From Pseudochryseolinea flava (GTDB taxonomy: Bacteria; Bacteroidota; Bacteroidia; Cytophagales; Cyclobacteriaceae), in NCBI RefSeq assembly GCF_003286915.1, contig NZ_QMFY01000016.1, positions 62,001-126,000 of the forward strand: a stretch of DNA of 64,000 nt, in the 5' to 3' direction. The position numbers and the translations under genes are program-made. Below the pieces are notes generated by a model. That model made no database searches. It saw nothing but the letters and a program-made list of their open reading frames with translations, and was not told the origin of the DNA. This document shows positions 42,660-51,683 of this stretch, piece after piece. The number at the start of each line of letters is the position of its first letter. Position 1 is the first letter of the stretch.

Positions 42660-45600
42660 ATGATGAAAAAACTCTACCAAAAATTGAGTTTAGCAGTGCT
42701 TGCATTGCTTTTGAGCGCCTCGGTGCTCACCGCGCAAAATCGGTCCGTATCAGGGACAGTGCTCGACGAAAGTGGACAACCACTCCCCGGTGTTAACGTC
42801 GTCGTGAAAGGAACCACCAATGGTTCAGTAACAGATGTTGAGGGTAAATTCTCACTCAGCAATGTTGATGACAACACAGTATTAGTGTTCAGTTTTATCG
42901 GTTATCTGGCCCAGGAAGTTGCTGTCGGTACGCAGACATCAATTAGCGTAACCCTAGCGTCAGATATTACGCAACTTGGTGAAGTTGTGGTTGTCGGTTA
43001 TGGTGAACAGAAGAAAGCCCTATTGACTGGTGCAATCTCGTCTGTTAGATCGGAAGATATTAGCACAGTTTCTGTAAGCCGCATTGATCAAGCCTTGCAG
43101 GGTAGAACGCCTGGGGTTAATATTTCCCCTACATCAGGGTCACCAGGTGCCGCAACTAAAATCCGTATTCGTGGTGTGTCATCCAATAACAATTCAAACC
43201 CGCTATACATTATTGATGGGGTGAGAACATCAGCTGCGGGCATGGATTTTCTATCGCTCAGTGATGTTGAGAGTATCGACGTATTAAAAGATGCAGCATC
43301 GACCGCAATTTATGGTGCTGAGGGGGGGAACGGTGTGATTATCGTTACGACGAAGAAAGGCCGTTCAAATAGTTCTGAAATAACCTACAACGGCCAAATT
43401 GGTGTGCAATCTGTTAGACCAAATGGTTTGAAGGTGATGAATGCGCCGCAGTATCAACAATATCAGCAAGCTGCCGGACAAGGTGCACGGCCTTACGTGG
43501 GTACGTCGGGTGACGGGACAGATTGGTTAGATGAGGTGTTTAAAAATGCGCCACAACAAAACCATTCCCTGAATTTCAGCGGGGGCACTGATAAATCAAC
43601 CTATTTCGTCGGTGGGAACATTTTTAAGCAGCAAGGTATTGCCGGTGGAGACAAAGCGAAATTTGACCGTTACTCTATTCGTGTAAATACGTCGCACAAG
43701 TTAAAAGAATGGCTTACAATTGGTGAGAACCTCTCAATTTTACGTACTAATAGAGCAGGTTTAGCTGAGGACTCGGAATTCGGATCGCTTATAGGCAGCG
43801 CAATTGCACTTGATCCTACAACACCTGTAACGTATGCTGGTATCAATCCAACAAATTACCCTCAGCACGTAAAGGATGCAATTGCAGCGAATCGTGCTTT
43901 GGTCCGCAATGGAAATGGTGAATTGTATGGTATTTCTCCATATGTGCAAGGCGAGTATGGCAATCCGCTTGCTAGAATTGATCAATCAATGGGCAGAACG
44001 GTTCAAAACAAAATGTTGGGCAACGTCTACGCTGAAGTACGCCCGATTACTGGTTTGACAGTAACAACTCGCTTCTCGATCGATGCAGCATTCCAACGCA
44101 ATCACAACTGGAATCCTACAAATTGGTATTCACCAGAAAGCAACAATGGTACACCAACAGGTTCCGATGCTTGGCAGGAATGGTATACTTGGCAGTGGGA
44201 AACTTTTGGTGAGTACAACAAGTCTTTCGGCGATCATAACTTTAAGTTCCTAGCGGGGGGAGCCCAACAGAAGCTTACCGATAATACTTTGGGTGGATCG
44301 TATTCTGGATTGTTCAGAGAAGAAGATAAGTGGTCTTATGGCAACTTTGTTCCTGACGCCATTGACCGAATCGGAAGTAACCAAGAAACACGTACACTTG
44401 TCTCAGTATTTGGAAGAGTAAACTATGACTACAAAGAGAAATATTTGGCTGCTGTGACCTTTCGTCGAGACGGCTCGTCGATGCTAGCAGATGGGAAAAA
44501 ATGGGGTACCTTCCCTTCGGTCTCCTTGGGTTGGGTGGTCTCTGAGGAAGATTTTTTTGGTGAGAGCCTCGGATCAACAATTAGCTTTGCCAAAATTCGC
44601 GCGAGCTGGGGACAAAATGGTAGCTTGGCAGGACTATACCCAGGCATCTGGCAGAAGGCGATCTCGACGAATGTGAATGGTCAGATTCGTTACCCTTCCA
44701 ATGATGGATTGTACGTTATCGGTGCTGCTCCTACAAACTTGGAAAATAGAAGCTTAACGTGGGAAACTAGCGAACAGATAGATATTGGTTTGGAACTTCG
44801 ATTTATGAATGACCGCCTGTCGTTTGTTACAGATTACTTTAACAAAAAATCAAAAAACCTTATCACGCAAGGTAATCCTCCTGGATTTGCTGGTAACGGA
44901 ATTCCATTCTTTAACGGCGGTGATGTTGTAAATAAAGGGTTTGAATTCGAACTCGCTTATCGTGATAATGGACAAAGTCAGTTGAAGTATGAAGTCTCTG
45001 TAAACATGACGACGCTCGATAACGAGGTTACTTATCTTCACCCAGCGGTACCTGAGATCTTAGGCGCTAACGTTGGTACAGGATGGGGGGGAGCAACAGC
45101 TTTCAAACAAGGTTATCCGGTGTGGTATTTCAGAGGTTATCAAACCGACGGAATTTTCCAGACACAACAGCAAGTTGATGCTTACAACGATGAAATCTAT
45201 ACGGGCTACTCTGGTGCGCTTGGTATGCCAGTAATTGTTGATCGTGACGGTAATGGTCGTATCACACCGGAAGATATGACGATGATCGGTAATCCGATTC
45301 CTGATTTCTATTATGGTGGTCGTGTAAGTTTGGCCTACAAAGGATTTGACTTCTTGTTTTTCATTCAAGGACAAAGAGGAAATGATATCCTAATGGGCTT
45401 TAACAGAACAGACCGTCAAGGAGCGAATAGACCAGAGTTCTTTTTAACGGATGCTTGGACTCCCGAAAATCCCACGAATGATTGGTTCAAAGCTAACACT
45501 GGAGACGAGAAAACTTACAGCAGTGATTATATGATTTTCAATGGATCGTTTGCGCGCATTCGTCAGTTGCAATTTGGATACACGCTCCCGAATTCGTTGA

Positions 45601-45782
45601 CAAGCAAAATGAAAGTGAAGAATGTTCGTGCGTACATCTCTTTAGATAACTTCTTCACATTCACAGATTACCCTGGTCTAGATCCAGAAGCTGGTAGTAA
45701 CAATGATAGAAGCCAAGGCATTGACCGCGGTATTTATCCTGTTCCGAGAACATTCTTGGGAGGTCTTACTTTCACATTCTAA
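42660..45782 (+). CDS. SusC/RagA-family TonB-linked outer membrane receptor
   Basis: 1040 residues. Order: signal peptide (LYQKLSLAVLALLLSASVLTA), CarboxypepD-reg domain (VSGTVLDESGQPLPGVNVVV), plug with LGEVVVVGYGEQKKALLTGA and RIRGVSSNNNSNPLYIIDGV, then the large barrel ending LGGLTFTF. It imports an oligosaccharide or peptide delivered by the SusD-like partner 21 bases downstream. Two ATG codons (42660, 42663) are equally likely starts. No glycoside hydrolase or regulator genes accompany the pair, so the substrate is open. Confidence 0.94.
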   Translation: MMKKLYQKLSLAVLALLLSASVLTAQNRSVSGTVLDESGQPLPGVNVVVKGTTNGSVTDVEGKFSLSNVDDNTVLVFSFIGYLAQEVAVGTQTSISVTLASDITQLGEVVVVGYGEQKKALLTGAISSVRSEDISTVSVSRIDQALQGRTPGVNISPTSGSPGAATKIRIRGVSSNNNSNPLYIIDGVRTSAAGMDFLSLSDVESIDVLKDAASTAIYGAEGGNGVIIVTTKKGRSNSSEITYNGQIGVQSVRPNGLKVMNAPQYQQYQQAAGQGARPYVGTSGDGTDWLDEVFKNAPQQNHSLNFSGGTDKSTYFVGGNIFKQQGIAGGDKAKFDRYSIRVNTSHKLKEWLTIGENLSILRTNRAGLAEDSEFGSLIGSAIALDPTTPVTYAGINPTNYPQHVKDAIAANRALVRNGNGELYGISPYVQGEYGNPLARIDQSMGRTVQNKMLGNVYAEVRPITGLTVTTRFSIDAAFQRNHNWNPTNWYSPESNNGTPTGSDAWQEWYTWQWETFGEYNKSFGDHNFKFLAGGAQQKLTDNTLGGSYSGLFREEDKWSYGNFVPDAIDRIGSNQETRTLVSVFGRVNYDYKEKYLAAVTFRRDGSSMLADGKKWGTFPSVSLGWVVSEEDFFGESLGSTISFAKIRASWGQNGSLAGLYPGIWQKAISTNVNGQIRYPSNDGLYVIGAAPTNLENRSLTWETSEQIDIGLELRFMNDRLSFVTDYFNKKSKNLITQGNPPGFAGNGIPFFNGGDVVNKGFEFELAYRDNGQSQLKYEVSVNMTTLDNEVTYLHPAVPEILGANVGTGWGGATAFKQGYPVWYFRGYQTDGIFQTQQQVDAYNDEIYTGYSGALGMPVIVDRDGNGRITPEDMTMIGNPIPDFYYGGRVSLAYKGFDFLFFIQGQRGNDILMGFNRTDRQGANRPEFFLTDAWTPENPTNDWFKANTGDEKTYSSDYMIFNGSFARIRQLQFGYTLPNSLTSKMKVKNVRAYISLDNFFTFTDYPGLDPEAGSNNDRSQGIDRGIYPVPRTFLGGLTFTF

Positions 45783-45803
45783 GAATTTAACTAAGAAACA
45801 CGT

Positions 45804-47333
45804 ATGAAAAAAATAATATTAAAATCTTGTATTGTGCTGACCGCGATGATGGGCGTATCAGCATGTGATGATTTTTTGGACGAAACTGTCAACGGTCAAC
45901 TTTTTGAAGAAGCATTCTACCTGACAGATGAGGATGCCGCGCAGGGCGTGATTGCAGCCTATGATATGTTGGGTGCTGAATACAATACCATTTGGGCAAG
46001 TTCACTCATGATCAAGACGATGCCATCTGACGAGAGTAATGCTGGCGGTGCTAACAATGGTGACCAAGTAGGTTATCAGACGCTTGATGACTTTGCTGTA
46101 AGTTCGCAAAACGATAAGGTTGTTGCGTATTGGGCTAACCTGTACAGTGTAATCTACCGTGCCAATAAAGTGTTAAACAATGTTGAACCTGGTTCCGATT
46201 ATAGCAAAAGACTGCTCGCGGAAGCCAAGACACTCCGAGCATATGCATACTTTGAGTTGGTATCGCTTTGGGGAGGTGTTCCTATTATTCTGGATGATGT
46301 ACTTGAGTCAGAGTTTACAACGACAAAACGTGCTACGAAAGATGAAGTGTACGCTTTGATCGAAAAAGATCTGACCGAGGCAATTTTGGTGTTGCCGGTG
46401 AAAAGCGACTATGATGCAGCAGATACTTTCCGTTGGTCAAAAGGCGCGGCACAAGCATTACTTGGAAAAGCACATCTCTATCAAGGAGAGTGGGCCGCCG
46501 CTGTTACAGCGTTTAATGCCGTAATCTCGTCGGATGAGTATGCCCTCGAAGAATCTCTTCAAGCCGTGTTTGACAGAACTGGTGAGTTTGGATCAGAATC
46601 GCTGTTTGAATTCTCATTCGTGAGCAGCGAAAAGTATACTTGGGGCAATTTCCCTTGGGGTAATCGTCCGGAAAGTAACATTCACGTGCAATTGATGGGC
46701 CCTCGTGAAGGTATGTATACCCCAATGACTGGAGACTCTTTGCAAGCTGGTTGGGGGATGAATGCAGGGAAGAAAAAAATGTATGACGCCTTTGTCGCAG
46801 CGGGTGATGTTAATAGAAGACGCGTTACAATTTTCTCAAAAGCAGAACTTGAAGCCGGAGGTGGTAAATTTGTTGGTGATGCTTGGGATGTCGAAGGATA
46901 CTGGCAGCGTAAATATGGTTCATTCGCCCAGGCAACTACTGGTGATGACGGAGCCACGCCGCAGTTGAACTATAGCACAAACGTCAGGGTAATTCGCTAC
47001 GCCGACGTTCTATTGATGGCTGCTGAAGCGAACTTCAGAAACAATGATCAAGACGCTGCACGTGACCTGATCAACCAAGTTCGACAACGACCAGGGACAA
47101 ATTTGGCGCCATTAGCAGTTTCTGTAAAAGACGATGCATTGTTTACCGCGTTGGTAACGGAGCGTCATTTGGAACTTGCATTTGAAGGGTTCCGATACTT
47201 AGATCTTGTGCGTTGGGGGCTGGCTGATGAGGAACTTGGAGCACTTGGATTTCAGACAGGTGTTCACGAACTTCTGCCTATTCCATACAATGACGTGAAT
47301 GCTTATAAACTGGAACAAAATCCTGGTTACTAA
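45804..47333 (+). CDS. RagB/SusD-family substrate-binding lipoprotein
   Basis: 509 residues. The lipoprotein signal ends VLTAMMGVSAC (C21), followed by DDFLDETVNGQLFEEAFYLT, the typical SusD N-terminus. The tetratricopeptide-like helices (AKTLRAYAYFELVSLWGGVP) and the RHLELAFEGFRYLDLVRWG signature near the C-terminus fit the family. It sits at the cell surface and closes the SusC pore. It is in one transcript with the SusC gene and is followed by a strong terminator. Confidence 0.94.
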   Translation: MKKIILKSCIVLTAMMGVSACDDFLDETVNGQLFEEAFYLTDEDAAQGVIAAYDMLGAEYNTIWASSLMIKTMPSDESNAGGANNGDQVGYQTLDDFAVSSQNDKVVAYWANLYSVIYRANKVLNNVEPGSDYSKRLLAEAKTLRAYAYFELVSLWGGVPIILDDVLESEFTTTKRATKDEVYALIEKDLTEAILVLPVKSDYDAADTFRWSKGAAQALLGKAHLYQGEWAAAVTAFNAVISSDEYALEESLQAVFDRTGEFGSESLFEFSFVSSEKYTWGNFPWGNRPESNIHVQLMGPREGMYTPMTGDSLQAGWGMNAGKKKMYDAFVAAGDVNRRRVTIFSKAELEAGGGKFVGDAWDVEGYWQRKYGSFAQATTGDDGATPQLNYSTNVRVIRYADVLLMAAEANFRNNDQDAARDLINQVRQRPGTNLAPLAVSVKDDALFTALVTERHLELAFEGFRYLDLVRWGLADEELGALGFQTGVHELLPIPYNDVNAYKLEQNPGY

Positions 47334-47348
47334 GATATCGTCCTTAAT

Positions 47349-47380
47349 AAAAAAGGACGCCGTTCACGGCGTCCTTTTTT
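47349..47380. terminator. Bidirectional rho-independent terminator
   Basis: GGACGCCG (47355-47362) / CGGCGTCC (47367-47374), loop TTCA, flanked by six A on the left and six T on the right. It ends the SusCD transcript and also the convergent DUF72 gene. Confidence 0.92.
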
Positions 47381-47406
47381 GCTAAATAATCGGTCAAGAG
47401 ACGTTT

Positions 47407-48441
47407 TTATTTCTCTCGTGCCCCTTTCTTTTTCGCCCCTGGTTTCGCTTTAGCTACCATTGTCTTGTTATTTTTTGAAGCGGAATTTTGATTGGGGATT
47501 TTCTTAGTTCTTTTTGCTGCATCAATTGCTTCCAAAATTGAAGGCTCGGCCTTTACAAATACCGGCTCCGGTATCGACAACCCACAATGCAAATTCAACT
47601 GTTGAATAACATACTTACTCAACTCGGGTGAGTGTAGTTCTTCATGTTGATGCATAAAGAAGTATACCTTCTGTATACCTTGTGCCATCCAGCTTTTGAT
47701 CCGCTGTACCCAATCATCAACCCGGGTGTAGTCGGTCGGATGAAGTCCATTGCCGACAAATCGAATAAAAACTTCTGGCGTCGTTAATCGCATATGCACG
47801 CAGTCTCGTCGGCCCGAAGCATCTGTGATAATCGCGCCTGATCCTTGGCGCTCTAACATGTGAAAAACGTTGTCGAATGCTACTTGGTCTTCAAACCATT
47901 GCGTATGGCGAAGTTCAGTAAAGACCTGTATGTCTTTCGGTAGTGATTGAAGAAAGGTTTCGATCGTCTCGAGCGTCTTGGGCCCCATGCCGGGGTGTGG
48001 CATTAAGAAAATGGGACCAAGGTTATCGCCAAACCCTGAAATACCTTCGAAGAATCTGTCGAGTAGTTCTTTCGTTTCCTTCAGTCGTCTAATGTGTGTG
48101 ATTTGATCAACAAACTTAGGGCAAAACTTAAAATCAGGTCCTACCTTGTTCTTCCATCCTGACGTTTGCGCGAAAGTTGGCATCCGATAAAACGTCGCAT
48201 TCAATTCGATGCAGTTGAAATGCTTTGCGTAGTGATTTAGAAAGTCAGCATCTTTCGTTCCCTTCGGATAAATTTTTCCAACCCAATCTTTTCGTCCCCA
48301 TTTTGCGCATCCCACAAAAATCTGTGGCGTTGGATGAAGGGATGATGAGGCTGCTAAAATGCGAGTTGTATCAGCGCGGTCTGCAGGGAGAGAGAAATCT
48401 ACACCTGAGAGTTCGTCGGTAGTAATGCGTCCAAATTCCAT
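47407..48441 (-). CDS. DUF72 (YecE-like) domain protein
   Basis: 344 residues. The DUF72 motifs are clear: FVGCAKWGRKDWVGKIYPKG, FNCIELNATFYRMPTFAQTS and FFMHQHEELHSPELSKYVIQ. The family has a TIM-barrel-like fold with no agreed function. The first 40 residues are an unusual extension, and the C-terminus ends in a lysine-rich tail (AKPGAKKKGAREK). It is convergent with the SusD gene and shares its terminator. Confidence 0.87.
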   Translation of the reverse strand: MEFGRITTDELSGVDFSLPADRADTTRILAASSSLHPTPQIFVGCAKWGRKDWVGKIYPKGTKDADFLNHYAKHFNCIELNATFYRMPTFAQTSGWKNKVGPDFKFCPKFVDQITHIRRLKETKELLDRFFEGISGFGDNLGPIFLMPHPGMGPKTLETIETFLQSLPKDIQVFTELRHTQWFEDQVAFDNVFHMLERQGSGAIITDASGRRDCVHMRLTTPEVFIRFVGNGLHPTDYTRVDDWVQRIKSWMAQGIQKVYFFMHQHEELHSPELSKYVIQQLNLHCGLSIPEPVFVKAEPSILEAIDAAKRTKKIPNQNSASKNNKTMVAKAKPGAKKKGAREK

Positions 48442-48503
48442 AAAGGAAAGATAAGTAAAAACGTGTTTTCAATGGCCATGCATCTCGTTTTAACAGCGCG
48501 TGG

Positions 48504-50057
48504 TCAATGTTCTGTATTTACTTTTTCTTTCGCACCAGTGATTACGGCCAAGTTAAGATCTCGATCTGTCGGTCCGTTTAGCACTTTTCCATCAACAGAA
48601 TAACGCGCACCATGACAAGAACAGTCCCACGATTTTTCCGTACTGTTCCAATGCACCGGGCAGCCCATGTGTGTACAGGTCGCGCTGACTAAATGTATCG
48701 CGCCGTTATTATCTTTATAAGCGCCAACGGTTTCGCCTTCAATCTTAGCAACCTTTCCTTCGCCAGGAGCTAAGTCGGCAAAACTGTTGAGCGTTTCGAT
48801 GGGCTTTAATTTTTTGAAAAGCTCTTTCACAACGTCGGCGTTGTGTGATACAAAATTCTGGAAGCCGGCAATTGGTTTGATGCGGGACGGGGAGAACAAA
48901 TCGATCAAGGCATTCTCGTTAAGTGTGATTATATCGGTCAGTACGCGTGCGGCTACGGCACTATATATCATCCCGTTTCCGCCAAACCCTGTGGCAACGA
49001 GAATATTTTTTGAATTGCCTGGCAGAACACCAATATAAGGAATGCCATCTGCCGGTTCATAATATTGTGACGACCATCGTTGCGTTGTGCGTTCAACATT
49101 GAAGTAGGATCGGACGTGACTTTCGAGATTTAGGAAAACGCTTTCGGTGTTTTTTTCTTCACCCGTTTTATGATCGTTACCACCAACAATTAAGTATGAT
49201 TTGCCGTCAATCTCCTGTGTACGGTAATAGTGATACGGATCATACATATCATACGCCAGATGCTCTGGATATTTTGCATCTTTCAGTTGCACGGCCATCG
49301 CGTATGAACGGAATGGCGAGCATCGAAGATGGATAAGGTTTATGCCCGGCGGAATGTGCGTTGCGTAAATCAATGTATTACACGTTACACTGCCGATGGA
49401 TGTCTCGACATGCACAACGTCATCCTTGCTCTCGGCGTTCGTAACACGGCAATATTGGGTGATCACTCCGCCATTCTCAATAAATATTTGCGCAAGTTTA
49501 TAGACATAGCGTAAGGGATGAAATTTTGCCTGCCCCGGAATTTCGATAGCACGAGTAAAATTAATGGGAACGGGGATTTCATGAACTTCATTCACCACAA
49601 CACCCGCGTGTAGGGTTGCCTCAATTGTGCTATCAAGTTCTTTATTTTGTTTTTCATCCTGCGCAAATAAATACGCACTACATTCTTGGAAGCCACAGTC
49701 GATATCGTGAATCTCTACGTGTTGTCGAATTAGGCTGATAGCATCTTTTGCTGCCTGCGCTATCATTTTAGCGCTGTTTCTATCAAAGTTTTTAATAATC
49801 GTCTGGTATGGCGTATCGAGCAATGTGTTGAGATGGGCCGTTGTTCCACCTGTGGTGCCGAAACCGATGTTTTGTGCTTCGAGAATGATACATTTTTTTC
49901 CTGCCTGCTGAAGCAATAGGGCAGTCGTTATACCGGTGATACCGCCGCCGACAATAGCGACATCAAACTGCTGATTGTTTTTCCACTGGCTTGTCGAATG
50001 ATATTCGAATGTTGTTTGTTGCCAAAGGCTTTCGTGTGCTCCGTCTCGTGCAATCAT
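48504..50057 (-). CDS. FAD-dependent oxidoreductase fused to a Rieske domain
   Basis: 517 residues. DAO-type flavin domain (about 30-400) with FDVAIVGGGITGITTALLLQ and GYGGNGM-like ATGFGGNGMIYSAV; then a C-terminal Rieske domain with C461-T-H463-x2-C466 and C479-S-C481-H482. The extra pair C466/C481 would form the disulfide seen in high-potential cytochrome bc1-type Rieske proteins. Such fusions occur in bacteria, but the substrate is unknown. It stands alone on the minus strand. Confidence applies to the domain call, not the reaction. Confidence 0.9.
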   Translation of the reverse strand: MIARDGAHESLWQQTTFEYHSTSQWKNNQQFDVAIVGGGITGITTALLLQQAGKKCIILEAQNIGFGTTGGTTAHLNTLLDTPYQTIIKNFDRNSAKMIAQAAKDAISLIRQHVEIHDIDCGFQECSAYLFAQDEKQNKELDSTIEATLHAGVVVNEVHEIPVPINFTRAIEIPGQAKFHPLRYVYKLAQIFIENGGVITQYCRVTNAESKDDVVHVETSIGSVTCNTLIYATHIPPGINLIHLRCSPFRSYAMAVQLKDAKYPEHLAYDMYDPYHYYRTQEIDGKSYLIVGGNDHKTGEEKNTESVFLNLESHVRSYFNVERTTQRWSSQYYEPADGIPYIGVLPGNSKNILVATGFGGNGMIYSAVAARVLTDIITLNENALIDLFSPSRIKPIAGFQNFVSHNADVVKELFKKLKPIETLNSFADLAPGEGKVAKIEGETVGAYKDNNGAIHLVSATCTHMGCPVHWNSTEKSWDCSCHGARYSVDGKVLNGPTDRDLNLAVITGAKEKVNTEH

Positions 50058-50140
50058 AGGTAATGTGTTTGATTACCTTTGGTGTTAAAATGTGAAGCCA
50101 ACGTTGCCTGTTGAGCAAAGCAGTATTTGTTGTACGAATG

Positions 50141-50178
50141 CCGCTGTCGCGTACAAGGTTCTCACACGTCGACAGCGG
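50141..50178. repeat. 9-bp inverted repeat in the gap after the small operon
   Basis: CCGCTGTCG (50141-50149) and CGACAGCGG (50170-50178). No clear T-run follows on either strand, so terminator activity is uncertain. It lies 17 bases beyond the stop of the secreted protein gene on the minus strand. Confidence 0.5.
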
Positions 50179-50194
50179 TTTGGTTTATGAAAGC

Positions 50195-50734
50195 CTATTC
50201 CGTTTTAGTGAGATTCATTTCGAAAAATTTCCCCCAGTTAGTTCCATCGACCGATGATTCGCCAATTTCGTTCCATGTTTTTTTAGCAGAATCGATCGTG
50301 ATGTTGTAGCGGATTTTTCGTCCGGGAACATCAAAGCCCCATTGGAATTTGTTATCACCGAGAACGGTGAACCACGCATCGGCACTGCGACCATCTTTTA
50401 AATATGTCTTGAATTTATATTGCGAAGTGTTTTTGTCATAGGAGAGAACAGCGAGTGCATGGTGTACAACAGTCTCTTCTTTGGTTGCGGGATTAACCAC
50501 AAAACCTTTACCTTCTACAAGCAGCACCATGCCATCAAGTTTTAATTGAACGATTTCATCGACTTTGGATTTCTTCGGTTCGCCCGGACCCATTTGCATG
50601 GCACCTTCGCCTTGCCAACGACCAGCCCATCCTTCAAAGACTTTCATTTTTTCTTTGTCACCCATTTCTTGTGCAATCACCGTGCTGGTGTAGCAACCAA
50701 AAAAAGCAATCATAATAATGATGAGGTTTTTCAT
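50195..50734 (-). CDS. Secreted beta-rich protein (DUF1579-like), third gene of a regulated operon
   Basis: 179 residues with a signal peptide (MKNLIIIMIAFFGCYTSTVI, then AQEMG). The mature part opens KVFEGWAGRWQGEGAMQMG and continues with repeated strands (KLDGMVLLVEGKGFVVN, YKFKTYLKDGRSADAWF), a lipocalin-like pattern near DUF1579. The function is unknown. It begins 4 bases after the regulator gene's stop, so it belongs to the operon controlled by the palindrome at 51619-51642. Confidence 0.75.
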   Translation of the reverse strand: MKNLIIIMIAFFGCYTSTVIAQEMGDKEKMKVFEGWAGRWQGEGAMQMGPGEPKKSKVDEIVQLKLDGMVLLVEGKGFVVNPATKEETVVHHALAVLSYDKNTSQYKFKTYLKDGRSADAWFTVLGDNKFQWGFDVPGRKIRYNITIDSAKKTWNEIGESSVDGTNWGKFFEMNLTKTE

Positions 50735-50738
50735 AAAG

Positions 50739-51023
50739 TTATTTGTTAATGTATTGTTTTAGCGTGTTCACATATTTTTCGAAAGCTTGAATTCCCTTTG
50801 TTGTAATGCGACAAGTGGTCAATGGTTTTTTTCCTTTGAAAGATTTCTCCACCGTGATATATCCTGCTTCCTGAAGTTTGTCCAGCTGCACACTGAGATT
50901 ACCCGCGGTCGCATTTGTTTTTTCTTTCAAGAAAGTGAATTCGGCAGCCTCTGCACTAATCAGCAGCGACATCACAGCAAGACGTAATTGTGAGTGGAGT
51001 AGTGGATCGAGTTCGTCAAACAT
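50739..51023 (-). CDS. Winged-helix transcriptional regulator (PF13601-like)
   Basis: 94 residues: FDELDPLLHSQLRLAVMSLL, then EFTFLKEKTNATAGNLSVQL (recognition helix) and the wing YITVEKSFKGKKPLTTCRIT. This short MarR/ArsR-like architecture is the family that binds DNA as a dimer. It is the middle gene of a three-gene operon, one base after the membrane protein gene. The clear palindrome upstream of the operon is the likely binding site, so autoregulation is plausible. No effector is evident. Confidence 0.88.
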   Translation of the reverse strand: MFDELDPLLHSQLRLAVMSLLISAEAAEFTFLKEKTNATAGNLSVQLDKLQEAGYITVEKSFKGKKPLTTCRITTKGIQAFEKYVNTLKQYINK

Positions 51024-51024
51024 A

Positions 51025-51597
51025 TTATTGTGATTCCTTGCGCTTCAATAAATATCCTGGCACAAGATAGCCGAACGCAATTGCTGCTGCGCCACTGAGG
51101 AATTGATATTCATGTCCGACGATGAAACTCACAATTGCGAATATCCAGAACATTACGCCGCCGAATTTTAAAGGTGTAAAACGCAGAATAACACCCGACA
51201 TAAATGTAGGAATGGAACAGAACAACAAAATCACAGGGTTGATTTGAAAGTTAATGCGATAACCAAATGCAATCAATGTGATGATGCAGACACCAAACGT
51301 AATCCACAGCCATCCACTGATGCTGTCGAGATGCGTTAACGCCGATGTTTCTTTTTGGCGCTTGAAAGACGCGTACATAGTGTAAGCCCAAGCCGGGATT
51401 GTGATCAACCATATCGCAAATGGATACGGATAAGAGAGTTTGATTAATACAAACATTCCAAGGTTGGCAATCAGCACGATCCAACCCCAGAGTAAAAAGT
51501 AAAACGCATTGCGCGTTACATTTCCTTTTGCCTGATCAATCATCCTGGTGATTAATGCAAGGCTTTGTTCGGCTGTCATGGGTGCTTCTGGTTTCAT
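51025..51597 (-). CDS. Multi-pass membrane protein, first gene of the WHTH operon
   Basis: 190 residues. After an N-terminal soluble segment (MTAEQSLALITRMIDQAKGN) come about six hydrophobic helices in the order AFYFLLWGWIVLIANLGMFV, PFAIWLITIPAWAYT, WLWITFGVCIITLIAFGYR, VILLFCSIPTFMSGVILRF, GVMFWIFAIVSFIVG, AAIAFGYLVPGYLL. I do not recognise a named family. In many Bacteroidota a short helix-turn-helix gene lies next to such a membrane gene, so the pair may sense a membrane or lipid signal; that is inference. Confidence 0.75.
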   Translation of the reverse strand: MKPEAPMTAEQSLALITRMIDQAKGNVTRNAFYFLLWGWIVLIANLGMFVLIKLSYPYPFAIWLITIPAWAYTMYASFKRQKETSALTHLDSISGWLWITFGVCIITLIAFGYRINFQINPVILLFCSIPTFMSGVILRFTPLKFGGVMFWIFAIVSFIVGHEYQFLSGAAAIAFGYLVPGYLLKRKESQ

Positions 51598-51618
51598 ACC
51601 ACATAAATACGCAATTGT

Positions 51619-51642
51619 TATAAACTAGTTTATATTATAAAC
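51619..51642. promoter_or_regulatory. Palindromic operator with three alternating TATAAAC half-sites
   Basis: TATAAACTAGTTTATA (51619-51634) is a perfect 16-bp palindrome; GTTTATA-T-TATAAAC (51628-51642) is a second one overlapping it. The half-sites therefore run TATAAAC, GTTTATA, TATAAAC. The block lies 21 bases upstream of the start codon of the membrane protein gene and 41 bases upstream of ribE on the other side. It is the best candidate binding site of the winged-helix regulator at 50739-51023. Confidence 0.7.
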
Positions 51643-51683
51643 CATAATATTTTTAAAACACCATTTTTAGCGTAATTTCGGCC

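Noticed and set aside
51673-51680. TAATTTCG as a -7 element for ribE
   Set aside because: It is one mismatch from the consensus and ends 3 bases before the start codon, leaving no room for a leader.
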